In this document: piece after piece, positions 23,488 through 34,095 of the stretch
Position numbering within the stretch: the first letter of the stretch is position 1
How the letters are laid out: each line of letters starts with the position of its first letter
Source of the DNA: Prionace glauca
Lineage: Eukaryota > Chordata > Chondrichthyes > Carcharhiniformes > Carcharhinidae
Length of the DNA: 64,000 nt
Reading direction: 5' to 3'
Assembly (NCBI GenBank): GCA_037974335.1
Contig: CM075760.1
Location: 7,871,432-7,935,431 of the forward strand
Translations under genes and position numbers: made by a program
Notes under the pieces: generated by a model
The model's database searches: none
Seen by the model: only the letters and a program-made list of their open reading frames with translations
What the model was told of the DNA's origin: nothing

Positions 23488-23640
23488 AATCTGAAATAAA
23501 ATCAGAAAATACTGGGTGCTATCGGTACTTCTGGCACTATCTGTGGAGCGAGAATCAGAACGAATGTTTCCCGTCCAGATGTCACATGGCAGACGCGGAC
23601 ATGATGAGTGTGGGCTCCTGCCATGTGGGTGTCTGAGTGG
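23488..23640 (+). repeat. Dispersed retroposon fragment
   Basis: The phrase CAGAAAATACTGGGTGCTAT, ATCTGTGGAGCGAGAATCAG and ATGTTTCCCGTCCAGATG resembles a repeat found in broken form at 31230, 42435, 44165 and 61415. Family not named. Confidence 0.45.
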
Positions 23641-23761
23641 GCTCTTTCCGTGCTCGAAAACTCTGTGCCTTTTTTTTGGAGCCAGTCAGCAGAAAGCCAT
23701 CCCGCCGTTTGCACCTTGAACAGATCAGGATATTTGACTTGGTCAAAAAGAAGCGAACAAA

Positions 23762-23851
23762 GGGCTCGTCCGGGATTTGAACCCGGGACCTCTCGCACGC
23801 TAATGACTCGACATACCCTAAGCGAGAATCATACCCCTAGACCAACGAGCC
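23762..23851 (-). tRNA. tRNA-Pro(AGG) with an 18-nt intron-like insert
   Basis: The mature part is a perfect 72-nt tRNA-Pro(AGG): acceptor GGCTCGT/ACGAGCC, A box TGGTCTAGGGGTATGA, anticodon stem CTCGC/GCGAG, loop TTAGGG-T, B box GGTTCAAATCC. Between positions 37 and 38 lies the insert TATGTCGAGTCATTAGCG, the exact site of nuclear tRNA introns. The 5' stem-loop CGCTTA could pair imperfectly with TTAGCG at the insert's end. Five T follow 12 nt downstream (23745-23749). Vertebrate intron-bearing tRNAs are usually Tyr, Leu(CAA), Ile(TAT) and Arg(TCT), so Pro is unexpected. Confidence 0.9.
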
Positions 23852-24442
23852 CGTACGTCAGTAAACACCAAAATAAAATTGTTTAACTTTCTACAAAGCA
23901 GTTCTGACACCTCGAGTGAAAGTCGAAACTGGTGAAAACAAACTCACCGGATCAGCATTTGTGGACTTTAATCTGCCAAATATTGTTATCTCGACTGTTT
24001 GTAACTGGGGGCTTTTGTTTATAAAGTACACATGTTACAGTCAATAATTTTAACTCAGCGACTTCAATACGTAGCAACTCTGATTCTGCCTTTGATATTT
24101 GATCACTGTTGAAAGGTGTGGTCTGTCAGACAGTCAAAAGATCTGGAACATTATAAGTACAGATAGATGGCATTGCTCACCTGCGAGATCTGCGGGATTG
24201 TGTGAATGGGGAAGGATTGGACTTGATCCGATAGAAATATGAGTAAATTATGAGTATATGTCAAATTCCCCAACAGTGACAATCCTGAACCTCAGTGAGG
24301 GAAAGCACCTAGACAGGACTGTATTGGCACGTTCACTATGAGTAAATTTTCTCTGATGTTTAACCCCATGTGTTGTCCTGACATTGAATCATTGATTATC
24401 ACCATGTGCCAGATTATCTATGAGGCCGGCGGGAACCTCATT
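23852..24442. other. Array spacer, nothing recognised
   Basis: AT-rich sequence with no tRNA boxes, coding pattern or clear repeat. Confidence 0.5.
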
Positions 24443-24575
24443 CTCTGTGGCTCTCAGTGCACAGTAATACACGGCGCTGCCTGTCACTTGCTAATCCTTC
24501 ATGGACAAGTGAAAAGTGTTTTGTTTTAGGTTGAGATTCCCGCTGAAGTTTTCAAAACCCGTTGTTTTTAAACTT
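24443..24575 (-). pseudogene. T-cell-receptor-like V segment fragment (FR3)
   Basis: The minus strand reads TTGFENFSGNLNLKQ, NTFHLSMKD, a stop, QVTGSAVYYCALR. This is the end of framework 3 of a TCR alpha/delta-type V domain (usual ...LQLSDSAVYYCAL). Directly after CALR, at 24449-24443, is CACAGAG, two changes at most from the recombination heptamer CACAGTG; no good nonamer follows a 23-bp spacer. Framework 1-2 and the leader are absent. A truncated V pseudogene is the best reading; an Ig V origin is possible. Confidence 0.5.
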
Positions 24576-25039
24576 TGCTGTTTTTCTGGGTGAACTCCAG
24601 CTCTCCATTCCCCCGGCAGTGCCGCCTCTCAAACTGAGACTTTCTCCATTCTGCTTTGTTAATCTCACAGTTTCCGCTTCCTGAATGAGAACTGCTTGCA
24701 ATCGGGCAAGGTCAAAAAGTTTAGTGTTCCATTCATGGAGAAGTTTTCTTGTCATTTTATTCAGAAATGAGCAATAATTCTGTCAAAACAAATGGTTAAA
24801 TTTGACCCGTTACCATCCAGATTTGACCTTGTATCACCATCTCTGTCGGCAGCGTTTTACATCATATCACTGTCTTTCACTCTCTGTGTTTGTTCTTGAC
24901 CTGCTGCTCATGTGACATTTCCAACCCGGAATCAGAAGTGGAAATCTCACTCCACCGATTCTGGCAGAGCTGCTTTGGACTAGGAAGGATTGCTGGTTTG
25001 TTTATTAAAAAAATCATTAAATCTGAATGTATCAAAGAT

Positions 25040-25096
25040 AGCCTGCGACCCTGAAAGTTTCGATTCCTAACCACAGGCCACCAGGATCCCATCTGT
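25040..25096 (-). pseudogene. tRNA-Glu relic
   Basis: Decayed Glu-like D and anticodon arms upstream of tRNA-Gln, matching 18691 and 52759. Confidence 0.4.
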
Positions 25097-25501
25097 CTGA
25101 TTCTCCAAGACACTGATTACAGGAATGTGCACAGCGCTAATTGTCCGCACTCACACGCTCCTTCCTGTCTGTTAAGATTTGAAATTGTTTATGTTTTCAC
25201 AGTGGCTTCCAGCGTGGTGAAAGCAGAGCTGTGATAAGGTGATGCTGTTCAGTAGATTTACCACAGCAATGTCTCTATCAGTTCGATGCTAACATTGTTC
25301 ATTGACTATAGTCAGCTACAGTGAACTGTAACGCAGTTGAAGGTAGCCTACTCATTTTTACAGGGGGAACCAGCAAGGGCAATGTAAATACGAATTGGTG
25401 TTGGCCAGAGACGGGATTGGACAATGGGACTGATATTTCTCTACGATGTTCAAAATGGCGCAAGTATTGAGCGACGATTTTCAAGCTGCTGCTGTGGGTT
25501 G

Positions 25502-25573
25502 GGTTCTGTGGTGTAATGGTGAGCACTCTGGACTTTGAATCCAGCGATCCGAGTTCAAATCTCGGTGGAACCT
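25502..25573 (+). tRNA. tRNA-Gln(TTG)
   Basis: 72 nt with acceptor GGTTCTG/TGGAACC, A box TGGTGTAATGGTGAGCA, loop CTTTGAA and B box AGTTCAAATCT. The only Gln gene here with a full acceptor stem. Its flanks match 18900-19480 and 52850-53480. Confidence 0.9.
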
Positions 25574-25609
25574 TTCTTTAATTTGGAAATGCACGTGATT
25601 TATTTGCTG

Positions 25610-26314
25610 AAGGGAACTTCGTTTAACTTTCTCACAAAGTTCTCATTGAGTGGGCTATTTGTCAGCCAGATTGAATCTGCCTATTGACTTTAATAGTGCT
25701 GATCTGAACATCGAGTGCAACTATGCTGGAATGGATCAGGTAATATTTAATTAAAACACATCAGCAAGATCTGGCTCACCGCATGTAAGTGTGTTAACCT
25801 GTATAGTTCCACAATGAATGCACTGACAGATGTAATAAACTGCACAGTCAGAGAGGTTTTCCACTAGAAGGATCATGATTGCTCATCGTGTAGACTGGAT
25901 ATTGACCAGGAGAGAGAATTAGGCAGCGTTTTCATTCTTGACTTGAACAAAACTGTTCATTATTATTTTGTGCAGAGACTACTTAAGTCAGCATGAACAG
26001 ATTAAACCCATTTATTGTTTTTTGCACAATGCTCATTTCACTACTTACAAAATCCACGATTTAATTCTCATTATTTTTATGGAATAATTTAGCAGGGAAC
26101 ATACTATACACTGTGAGTGTGGAAACACATCAGAACCTATGAAAAAAAATCTTAAACACATGGTGCACAACAACTTTGCCAATGTGTTTGTTTTGATTAG
26201 CACAATCCATGTATTAAAAAAAATCCCTTAATTGTCTCCCTGGAGCCTGACACCAAGGATAAATGTGGTAATCTCTGAATACAGTGGAGAAGACAATTGG
26301 GGACTTTGATCGAA
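25610..26314. other. Upstream region of receptor B
   Basis: AT-rich, no gene or clear repeat seen. It should contain the promoter of receptor B, but I cannot point to a TATA box or initiator with confidence. Confidence 0.45.
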
Positions 26315-26384
26315 ATGCACTCATCACCGACAGGTCTTCTGTTTGCCATTTACTATCCCGTCATTGCTGCTATTGGCGTTCCAG
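26315..26384 (+). CDS. GPR139-like receptor B, exon 1
   Basis: Starts ATG at 26315 and encodes MHSSPTGLLFAIYYPVIAAI then GVP, with a phase-1 donor GTAAAG at 26385. This short N-terminus, with tyrosines at the beginning of TM1, is the usual form for the GPR139-like group. The split codon joins to 29797 as GCA, giving GVPAN with the conserved TM1 Asn. Confidence 0.82.
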
Positions 26385-27656
26385 GTAAAGTCTAACGATG
26401 AATTATTCATTGTGAAAATCATTATTTATCCCTCCCGCAATTCTATTTTTTCCCCCAAAATGTTTCTCTACAGTACCGATATTGTGAGATAATTTTTCTC
26501 AGTTAAGTTGACAATCTTCTTCTTACCTTCTGTGATTTACCCTATTTTGCTGGAGATTCACCTTCTGCACAATGACAGTTTTCATCCTCCATTTTAATCA
26601 TTACATTTTTCCCTCTGCCTGGCATAATTACTCGACCGGACTGGAAATGCAATTAGTTGTGCTCTCATTGAACATGAAGAGAACAGAGAATACAAGACTG
26701 GGCGAGTGGAAACACAATGGGTACCATTATTCTGGCAATTTGGCAGCAGATATTATCAATATAGTGAATGACAACGTGCATCACAAACAATGTCTATTAC
26801 TTAAAGCGTAAGGAGCAAATTTCCTGACGTAATTAACGATTTGGGTCTCATGATTGTGTATGAATTAAAGCAAGCTTATTGTAATGTGTTGTTTCTCGCT
26901 TTTACCGATATGTCTCTACATTATCTGCATAACTTACCCTCTTTAACAATATACTATATTACCTTAACCAAGGTAATGTTATCACTTCAATCTTACAAGT
27001 TCGCCTTCTTTCTATTCCCAACTCATATTGTCGGTGAACCATTTGGTTGTTCATGCTATCACTGTGGCTGCATTACCACAACACTATCCTCATAGTGAAG
27101 TAAGTTCTGGTGTGATTTATCACTGTGATGTGGGAACATTGCCGTAATCTAAATGTAGCTCTGTTATGTTGTTGAGGCAGTTAGTGAATAGTCACAAATT
27201 TATCCCGATGTGTGCGTTTTTTTTGTTGTTTTTATTGTTTTGTTGCTTGCAACGGGAAAGACAATCCTCTATAAAGTTGGTGTTGATTTTCTTTTAACGT
27301 TTTATTTAGACAGTGTCTCAGGTTATTGTTTTTATTCCAGAGGTGAAATCATAGCCAATGCAAAACTCCATGTGTGCTGTACTCCTGGATTAGATCTAAA
27401 GTCCATAACCATTCGGCAGTTCCACTGACTGAATCGTGTTGTTAACATTTCAAGTAGAAGATATTTTATTCACTACTCTGAACCATTTTTTCAACAGTTT
27501 CAATGAATGAAAAACCTGGAGTCCAAAACCATTCTCAATTCAAAGCACGATCTTGCGTTCTAAATGAAATACATTTCCAGTTTTCTTCTCGCATTTGAGG
27601 GACTTGACATGTTTGTACAATGAAAATTATGTGATGCATTTCTGCTATATTAATAT
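26385..27656 (+). other. Intron of receptor B, first part
   Basis: AT-rich intron sequence without recognised elements up to the LINE at 27657. Short open frames show no domain. Confidence 0.6.
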
Positions 27657-29503
27657 ATATTTAATATTAATAAAAAGGAAGAGGCTGGCTAGGGTAAACG
27701 TTGGTCCTTTAGAGGATGAGAAAGGGGAGCTAGTGGTAGGGGATAGGAATATGGCTAAGGTCTTGAATAACTTCTTTGTTTTTGTCTTCAAGGAGGAGGA
27801 CGTGAATAATTTGCCGGGTGTTGGCGATGGAAAGGTGGTAGGAATGGAGGGTCTTAATGACATTACTGTTACTAGAGAGGTGGTGCTCGACAGACTGGAG
27901 GGGCTGATTGTGGACAAGTCCCCAGGACCGGATGGAATGCATCCGAGGGTTCTGAAAGAAATGGCGGAGGTGATAGTGGATGCCTTGGTGGTTATTTTCC
28001 AGACGTCGCTGGATTCCGGGGAAGTGCCGGAAGATTGGAAAACGGCTAATGTTACGCCGTTGTTTAAGAAGGGTGCCAGGCAAAAGGCGGGGAATTATAG
28101 GCCGGTTAGTTTAACGTCTGTGGTAGGTAAAATGTTAGAAACCGTCATTAAGGAGGAAATAGCGAGGCATCTTGAGGGGAATTGCTTGATAGGGCGGACG
28201 CAACACGGTTTCATTAAAGGGAAGTCGTGTCTGACAAATTTACTGGAGTTCTATGAGGATGTGTCTAGGGCAGTGGATGGAGGAGAGCCGGTGGATGTGG
28301 TCTTTCTGGATTTTCAGAAGGCGTTTGACAAGGTACCTCACAAGAGGTTATTGCAGAAGGTCAGGGGACATGGAGTTGGGGGTAGGGTGTTAGCGTGGAT
28401 AGAGGATTGGTTGTCAAATAGGAGGCAGAGAGTGGGGGTCAATGGATGCTATTCGGATTGGCGGTTGGTGACTAGTGGGGTGCCCCAGGGGTCGGTGCTG
28501 GGGCCTCAGCTATTTACCATTTATATAGATGATCTGGAGGAGGGAACCGAGTGCAGGGTGTCGAAATTTGCTGATGACACCAAGATTGGGGGAAAGGCAA
28601 ATTGTGCGGAGGGTGTGGAGAGTCTGCAGAAGGATCTAGATAGGCTGGGCGAATGGGCCAGGAAATGGCAAATGGAATTTAATGTTGGCAAGTGTGAGGT
28701 GGTCCACTTTGGTAGGAGGAATGGTAGGAAAGACTATTACTTACGGGGCGAAAATCTGCAGCAGGCGACGGTGCAGAGGGACCTCGGGGTGCTTGTGCAT
28801 GAGTCGCAAAAACCCAGCTTGCAGGTGCAGCAGGTGGTCAGGAAGGCGAATGGGATGCTGGCCTTCATAGCGAAGGGGATTGAATATAAAAGTAGGGAGG
28901 TCTTGCTGCAGCTGTATAGGGCATTGGTGAGGCCGCAGCTGGAGTACTGTGTGCAGTTTTGGGCGCCGCACCTGCGCAAGGATATTTTGGCCCTGGAGGG
29001 AGTGCAGAGGAGGTTTACTAGGCTGATACCGGAGTTAAGGGGATTGAGCTATGAGGAGAGGCTGAATAATCTAGGCTTGTACTCGTTAGAGTTTAGAAGA
29101 ATGAGGGGAGATCTCATTGAGACGTATAAGATGATGAATGGGATGGATAGGATAGAGGTGGAGAGACTGTTCCCGCTCAAAAAAGACAGTAGGACTAGGG
29201 GGCACAGCCTCAAGATAAAGGGGGGGCGGTTTAGAACAGAGTTGAGGAGGAACTTCTTCACTCAAAGGGTCGTGAATCTCTGGAATTCTCTGCCCGTTGA
29301 AGTGGTGGAGGCTGCCTCGCTAAATATTTTTAAGAAACGGGTTGATGGGTTTTTGATAAGAGAAGGGATTAAGGGTTATGGGGAGAGGGCGGGAAGGTGG
29401 AGCTGAGTCACGACAGATCAGCCATGATCTTATTGAATGGCGGGGCAGGCTCGAGGGGCCAGATGGCCTACTCCTGCTCCTATTTCTTATGTTCTTATGT
29501 GTT
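27657..29503 (+). mobile_element. Young CR1-like LINE in receptor B intron
   Basis: A 603-residue open frame (27595-29406, the first ~20 residues being flanking sequence) with [72 protein letters not shown] and FTQRVVNLWNSLP. It is followed by the 3' UTR CACGACAGATCAGCCATGAT and a TTCTTATG tail ending near 29500. The endonuclease is missing (5' truncation in the linker). It differs from 36684-38288 by only a handful of residues, so it is recent. Sense to the receptor gene, in its single intron. Confidence 0.95.
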
Positions 29504-29796
29504 TTCTCTCTTCTCTATTGGTGGGACAAGACACAAACTGATTCTATTTCCTGTAGCTGATCAAACAGTGAGGTTAACGTTCAATATGTTTTTTTTCTGG
29601 CAGTTCAGTGCAGTATTGAAAAAATGCTTCATTTTAGGAGATTTCTTTAAATCAGTGAATCAGAGGGTTCTTCAGCTTGGATTGCCAATTCTGATCTCTC
29701 ATCATGTTTGCTTCCTGATGCTTCAATACTATAATGATTTTCTCTTCTATTTTTCTATTTTACATATTCATTGAGATTATTTTGTCTACAACACAG

Positions 29797-30704
29797 CAAA
29801 TTTGGCAGTGATTGTGATCCTAGCCCATGGAAGATGCGGTCTCTCTGGATGTATCACTTACTATTTGATATCAATGGCGGTCACAGATCTCATGGTCATT
29901 ATTGCAGCTGTGATATTAAACCGGATTGTCCGTATGTATTCCCCATTTAGCTTCCTCTCCATCACTCCGGTCTGTAGTCTCAGTTTTGTGATAATTTATG
30001 GAGTCAGAGATTGTTCCGTCTGGACAACAGTCGCATTTACCTTTGATCGATTCGTTGCCATTTGCTGCCAGAAGTTGAAGGCGAAATATTGCAGCAAGAA
30101 AACGGCGGGGAGGGTTATAGGGACAGTTTGTGTTCTGAGTGGTGTTGTTAACACTCCCTGGTACTTTACATATGAGCCGTCATTTATCATCGACGACATA
30201 CCTTGGTTTTGTAATGGAATAGCAACATTTTATACGTCACTAATATGGAGCGTATTTGACTGGACTCTTATCATTTTAACACCTTGTCTCCCATTCATTC
30301 TGATTTTATTGCTTAATGTGCTGACCGTCAAACACATTGCAATGGCCAATAGAGCCCGCAGGAGACTCCGGGCCCAGAACAATGGAGAGAATCAGAGTGA
30401 CCCAGAGATGAAGAAACGGAGGAAGTCTATTGTTTTACTCTTCTGTATCTCGGGGAGTTTCATCCTGTTGTATTTGTTATTTTTTATAACCATTCTCTAT
30501 GTTCAACTTGCGAATGTTACATACTCCTCAGTTTCTGATTCCAGCAACTTAGCATACATGCTGGATGAAAGTGGGACTATGCTTCAGCTTTTGAGTTCCT
30601 GCATCAACCCTTTTATTTATGCAGGGACCCAGAGTCAGTTTAGGAAAGAATTAAAGAATGGGGTAAAATATCCCCTGACAATCATTGGCAAATTATTTAA
30701 TTAA
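29797..30704 (+). CDS. GPR139-like receptor B, exon 2
   Basis: The acceptor AG is at 29795-29796 (ACAACACAG). With exon 1 it gives 325 residues. Seen: TM1 Asn25, TM2 TDLMVII (Asp54), TM3 Cys83, FDRF 106-109 in place of DRY, ECL2 IPWFCNG, basic loop NRARRRLRAQNNGEN, TM6 start KKRRKSIVLLFCISGSF, TM7 INPFIY (Asn294-Tyr298), then QFRKELKNGVKYP. All class A landmarks are present and the frame is intact, so it is likely functional. It shares the loop and C-tail motifs with receptor A but keeps the normal NPxxY. Confidence 0.92.
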
Positions 30705-30821
30705 TCAATTCAATGTAGTCCACCTGAATTGCATATTAATATCAAGCTTTAGCCCTGATTGTCTATGTAAGGCCAAGCATTCACTCCCATATCCACAGTG
30801 ACATATTAATGCACGATATGT

Positions 30822-30827
30822 AATAAA
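30822..30827 (+). promoter_or_regulatory. Poly(A) signal of receptor B (candidate)
   Basis: AATAAA about 120 bp after the stop codon. No better signal lies closer. Confidence 0.45.
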
Positions 30828-31065
30828 TAGTGTATAACTTGTCTAAACTGTTGTCAGTTAATCCCCAATCCATTGTCTGAACTAACTGGCGTCAGGCGCT
30901 TTCCAGGAAGTCCTGACAGCCCCATAGTTACTCTACATTCACGTAGAGGCACAGAGTCCGATTATTAACTGTTACTGGCTTACCAGATTAAAGAAATATC
31001 CAGCTTTGGTATCATTCAACCCGAGATGATAGAAAATTTTCTGAAATTTAACGAAAACATGTCCT

Positions 31066-31226
31066 CAAACTCTGTCATCTGCTCACGAGGCGCTTTTCCA
31101 CGTCCAGATTCCTGGGCCCACAAACGTAGAAGATAGGATTTAACACGGACAATTGATAAAGACTAAATCAAACTAGTTCAGCTTCCATAAAAGAAGAGAA
31201 GTACTCCGGAAGGTGAAGATAAAAAC
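31066..31226 (-). pseudogene. GPCR TM7 relic
   Basis: The minus strand reads FYLHLPEYFSSFMEAELV, a stop, FSLYQLSVLNPIFYVCGPRN, then LDVEKRLVSR and a stop. The LNPIFY block is a class A TM7 motif with a short basic tail. It is not a copy of receptor A or B, whose TM7 runs INPFIYAGTQ or NTAIYAVTQ. Upstream sequence is replaced by a retroposon fragment (31230-31380). Family uncertain. Confidence 0.4.
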
Positions 31227-31654
31227 ATAACATGCTGGATAAGCACAGCAGGCCCGGTCTCATCTATGAGGACAGAAACAGCGTGAATATTTCGAGTTCA
31301 CATGACATTTCTTACTTTTCCATTCGGTGATGCTGCCAGGGCTTTTATGGTTATCTAGTGTTTTCTATTTTTACTTTACCTTCCATTTGGGATATTGACC
31401 AACAATGCCTAAATATCCGGGGCTATCGGAAGTTATAAAATGAAGGGAACAAAAGTACATATTTGGAAATATTAATTCACAAACACATCGTTACAATGTT
31501 TCAACTGTAAGGAGAATCTTATCTCCACTGTCTCCAAAATGTAAATTTCGTCTGATAGCCGCAAGATACAACAGTAAAGCTGTTCTCTTTTATTTACAAT
31601 CAGGCTGAGTCAATTCGTTCACAACAGATTCATGGAATGAGATAGGCCTCTATC

Positions 31655-32200
31655 CAATTTGTGCGACTTTTAATAAAAGGGAGCCGAAATTATTTGCATG
31701 AGTGCAAAGGAGCACTAGTGACTTCCTGTATTGGGTCTGATGGCAGCAAGCTGCTTCCTGTATGGAAAAAAAAGGAAAGCAACGATGTACCTTTTGTGTT
31801 TCCAAACAAGGCTCTCCTGACGACACAAACAACATTCCCTGATGTGATTCCAATATTCCTGATTTGGTCCAGGATGAAACAAGCGAGGTAAATGTGCATC
31901 CCACTGCAATGGATAAGATGTATGTTGAATCCAGAACGCCTTTGGTAACTTGATTGCATTCAAATAAATTATCAATGCCCTATATATCCTATTCCAAAGT
32001 GTTTGGAAGTATCCTGGACTGGATTGGAGTGGCAGTGATGAGCTTCTGAATTTCACAGAGAGTTTTGCCACATGGATGATGCTATGGACTTGGTGACTTG
32101 CAAATGCTGCTCTGATCCATGTTGATGTTATGACTGGATACGTCACATCCGAGGATGGGACTTGGAATGATCGATCGTAACACTGAAGACTGTGACAGAG
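31655..32200. other. Coding-like remnant, unidentified
   Basis: The plus strand reads KGALVTSCIGSDGSKLLPVW and NKALLTTQTTFPDVIPIFL before stops. The first phrase recalls the beta-strand region before the catalytic core of pogo-type DDE transposases, but I cannot confirm it. The minus strand carries a 176-codon open frame with no recognisable domain. Confidence 0.25.
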
Positions 32201-32649
32201 GTTACTGATGAACATACCCCCAAAAATACTAGAACATACAGACATTGGGACCAGAAACAGAAGTACGAAACTTCAGCCCTTTGAGACTGTTCTGCCATTC
32301 AATCGCATCATGGTTGATCTCTCCCTGGCCTCAAATTCACCTCCCCACTTGTTCCCCTTGTCCCTTTTTACGTTAAAAATATATGTATCACCATCTTGAA
32401 AGCCGCGGAGCAAGTGCGACGGGGCTCGAAGTAGATGAAGGCAGCTCACATGAGAGTCGAGATTTCCAGTGTTACTTTGAAAAGTGATTAGTTATTCCCT
32501 TGATCATGAAAGTAGCAAAAAGCGGTATGTTTCAAAAGCTGATGTTAGTGTTTGTTTGTACAAGGAACGCAGGAATTCGTTTGCGAGAAATCAGTTCGAA
32601 AGAGAAATGGCATTTTGACCTTTCTTTTCAAAGGATTGGCGTATAGCAA

Positions 32650-32950
32650 TGAATAGGTATTACTGCAGTTGCTAGAGTTTATTGAGACCGCATGTGGAGA
32701 ATTCCGCACAATGCTGGTCACTATATTTAAGAAAAGATATTCTTGCATTGCAGACAGTGTGGTGAAGGGTCGCTAGTTTGCCCCGTGAGCTCGGCTTTAT
32801 TCTGAGTTGAGGGGTTGAGTAAATTGGGCTGAAATTCTCTTGCGTTTAGAGGAATGAGAGGTGATCTTATAAAAACCTGCTCCATTCTGAATGGGATCGA
32901 GAGGGTGGACGCTGAGAGATTGTTTCCACTGGGCGGGAATCTAAAACAGC
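32650..32950 (+). mobile_element. CR1-like LINE 3' part, interrupted by SINE
   Basis: Decayed coding end with the equivalent of MRGDLIKTCSILNGIERVDA and ERLFPLGGN. The element resumes after the SINE at 33241-33490 (SFETLPQRGLSLLLH-like, then ATTCCTGCTCCTATTTATTG). Confidence 0.6.
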
Positions 32951-32954
32951 ATCA

Positions 32955-33240
32955 ACAAAAAGAGCGTTTAGGGCAGTCTGGAGCTTGTCCATTCTCCCCG
33001 TTTATACATAGGTTTCCTCCCGGTACCCCGGTTTCCTCCCACCGCTCAAAGATGTGCTGGTTAGGTCGATTGGACTTGGCAAATTGTCCCTTAGTGTCCA
33101 AAGGTGTGTAGGTTAGGGGGATTAGCAGGATGGGTATGTGGGGCTGCGGGAATGGGACCTTGATGTGGTCTCAGTCGGATAGTCGTTGCAGAGTCAGACG
33201 GGCCGTATGGCCTCTTTCAGCAGCGCAGTGGTTCTATGAG
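32955..33240 (+). mobile_element. tRNA-derived SINE body, 5'-truncated
   Basis: Contains CATTCTCCCCGTTTATACAT, GGTTTCCTCCCACCGCTCAA, AGATGTGCTGGTTAGG and a GGGCCGTATGGCC end. It lacks the tRNA head. Same family as 58388. Confidence 0.65.
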
Positions 33241-33490
33241 ATCAGAGGAATTTACTTCATGCGAAGTGCTGTGCATCTTTGAAACTCTCCCCCAAAGAGG
33301 GTTGTCGCTGCTCCTTCATTGAACACGTTTCAGAATGTGATGGGAAAAAATATACGGTCTGTCTGGGAATTGTGGGATATAGGGAACTAGTGGGAAAATA
33401 GAGTTGAAGCCCAAGGTCGGATATGATGGCATTGAAGGCTCGATAGGCCGAGTGATCCATTCCTGCTCCTATTTATTGTGTTCATGTGTA
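33241..33490 (+). mobile_element. CR1-like LINE 3' end after SINE
   Basis: Continuation of the 32650 element, with the LINE 3' UTR phrase and a decayed tail near 33480. Confidence 0.55.
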
Positions 33491-33534
33491 TGAGAAAAAC
33501 AGTAATTCATGTTTTTAATAAAAACAGATTGCTC

Positions 33535-34095
33535 CACAAGTTCTCAGCAGGTTGGGAAGTCTTGTTGAAATTGTACAAGGCATTTTAAGGGCACATTCGT
33601 AAAACCGTGTGCAAATTCTGGTTATCCTATTATAGAAAATGTGCAGAAAAGATTTATTAGGATTTATTATTACTTGACGAATTGAGTTATAAGGAGGGAT
33701 TTTTTTTTTCTTCTGGAGAGTAGGAGGCTGAGGAATGACCTTATAGAGGCCTATAAAATAATGAGGGACATAGACAAGGTAGATAGTCAATATCTCTTCC
33801 CAAAGGTAGGGGAGTCTAAAGCTAGAGGGCTTAGATTTAAGGTGAGAGGGGAGAAATCCAAAAGTGTCCAGGTGGGATTTTTTTACTTCATACAGAAAAT
33901 TCCAGGGGTAGTAGTGGATGCGGGTACAAATTTATCTTTAAAAAAAAATTAGATAGTAACATGAGTACGATGGGAATAGAAAAATGTTGGCCAAATGCGT
34001 GCAATTGGGATTACTTTAGGGATTAAAAAAGGATGGCATGTACAAATTGGGCCGAAGGGCCTGTTTCCATGCTGTTAACCTCTATGTCTCTATGA
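33535..34095 (+). mobile_element. CR1-like LINE 3' fragment, second subfamily
   Basis: Reads MRDIDKVDSQYLFPKVGESK and the 3' UTR GGGCCGAAGGGCCTGTTTCC with tail CTATGTCTCTATGAG. Sister copy at 56930-57465 (MRGTDQLDSQYLFPKLGESK). Frames broken. Confidence 0.75.

Noticed and set aside
23502-23886. Frames of 92-98 codons on both strands
   Set aside because: They overlap the tRNA-Pro gene and a retroposon fragment; no domain.
24300-24450. Complete recombination signal for the V fragment
   Set aside because: The heptamer position is close (CACAGAG), but the 9 bases 23 bp further do not resemble the nonamer well enough to claim a full signal.
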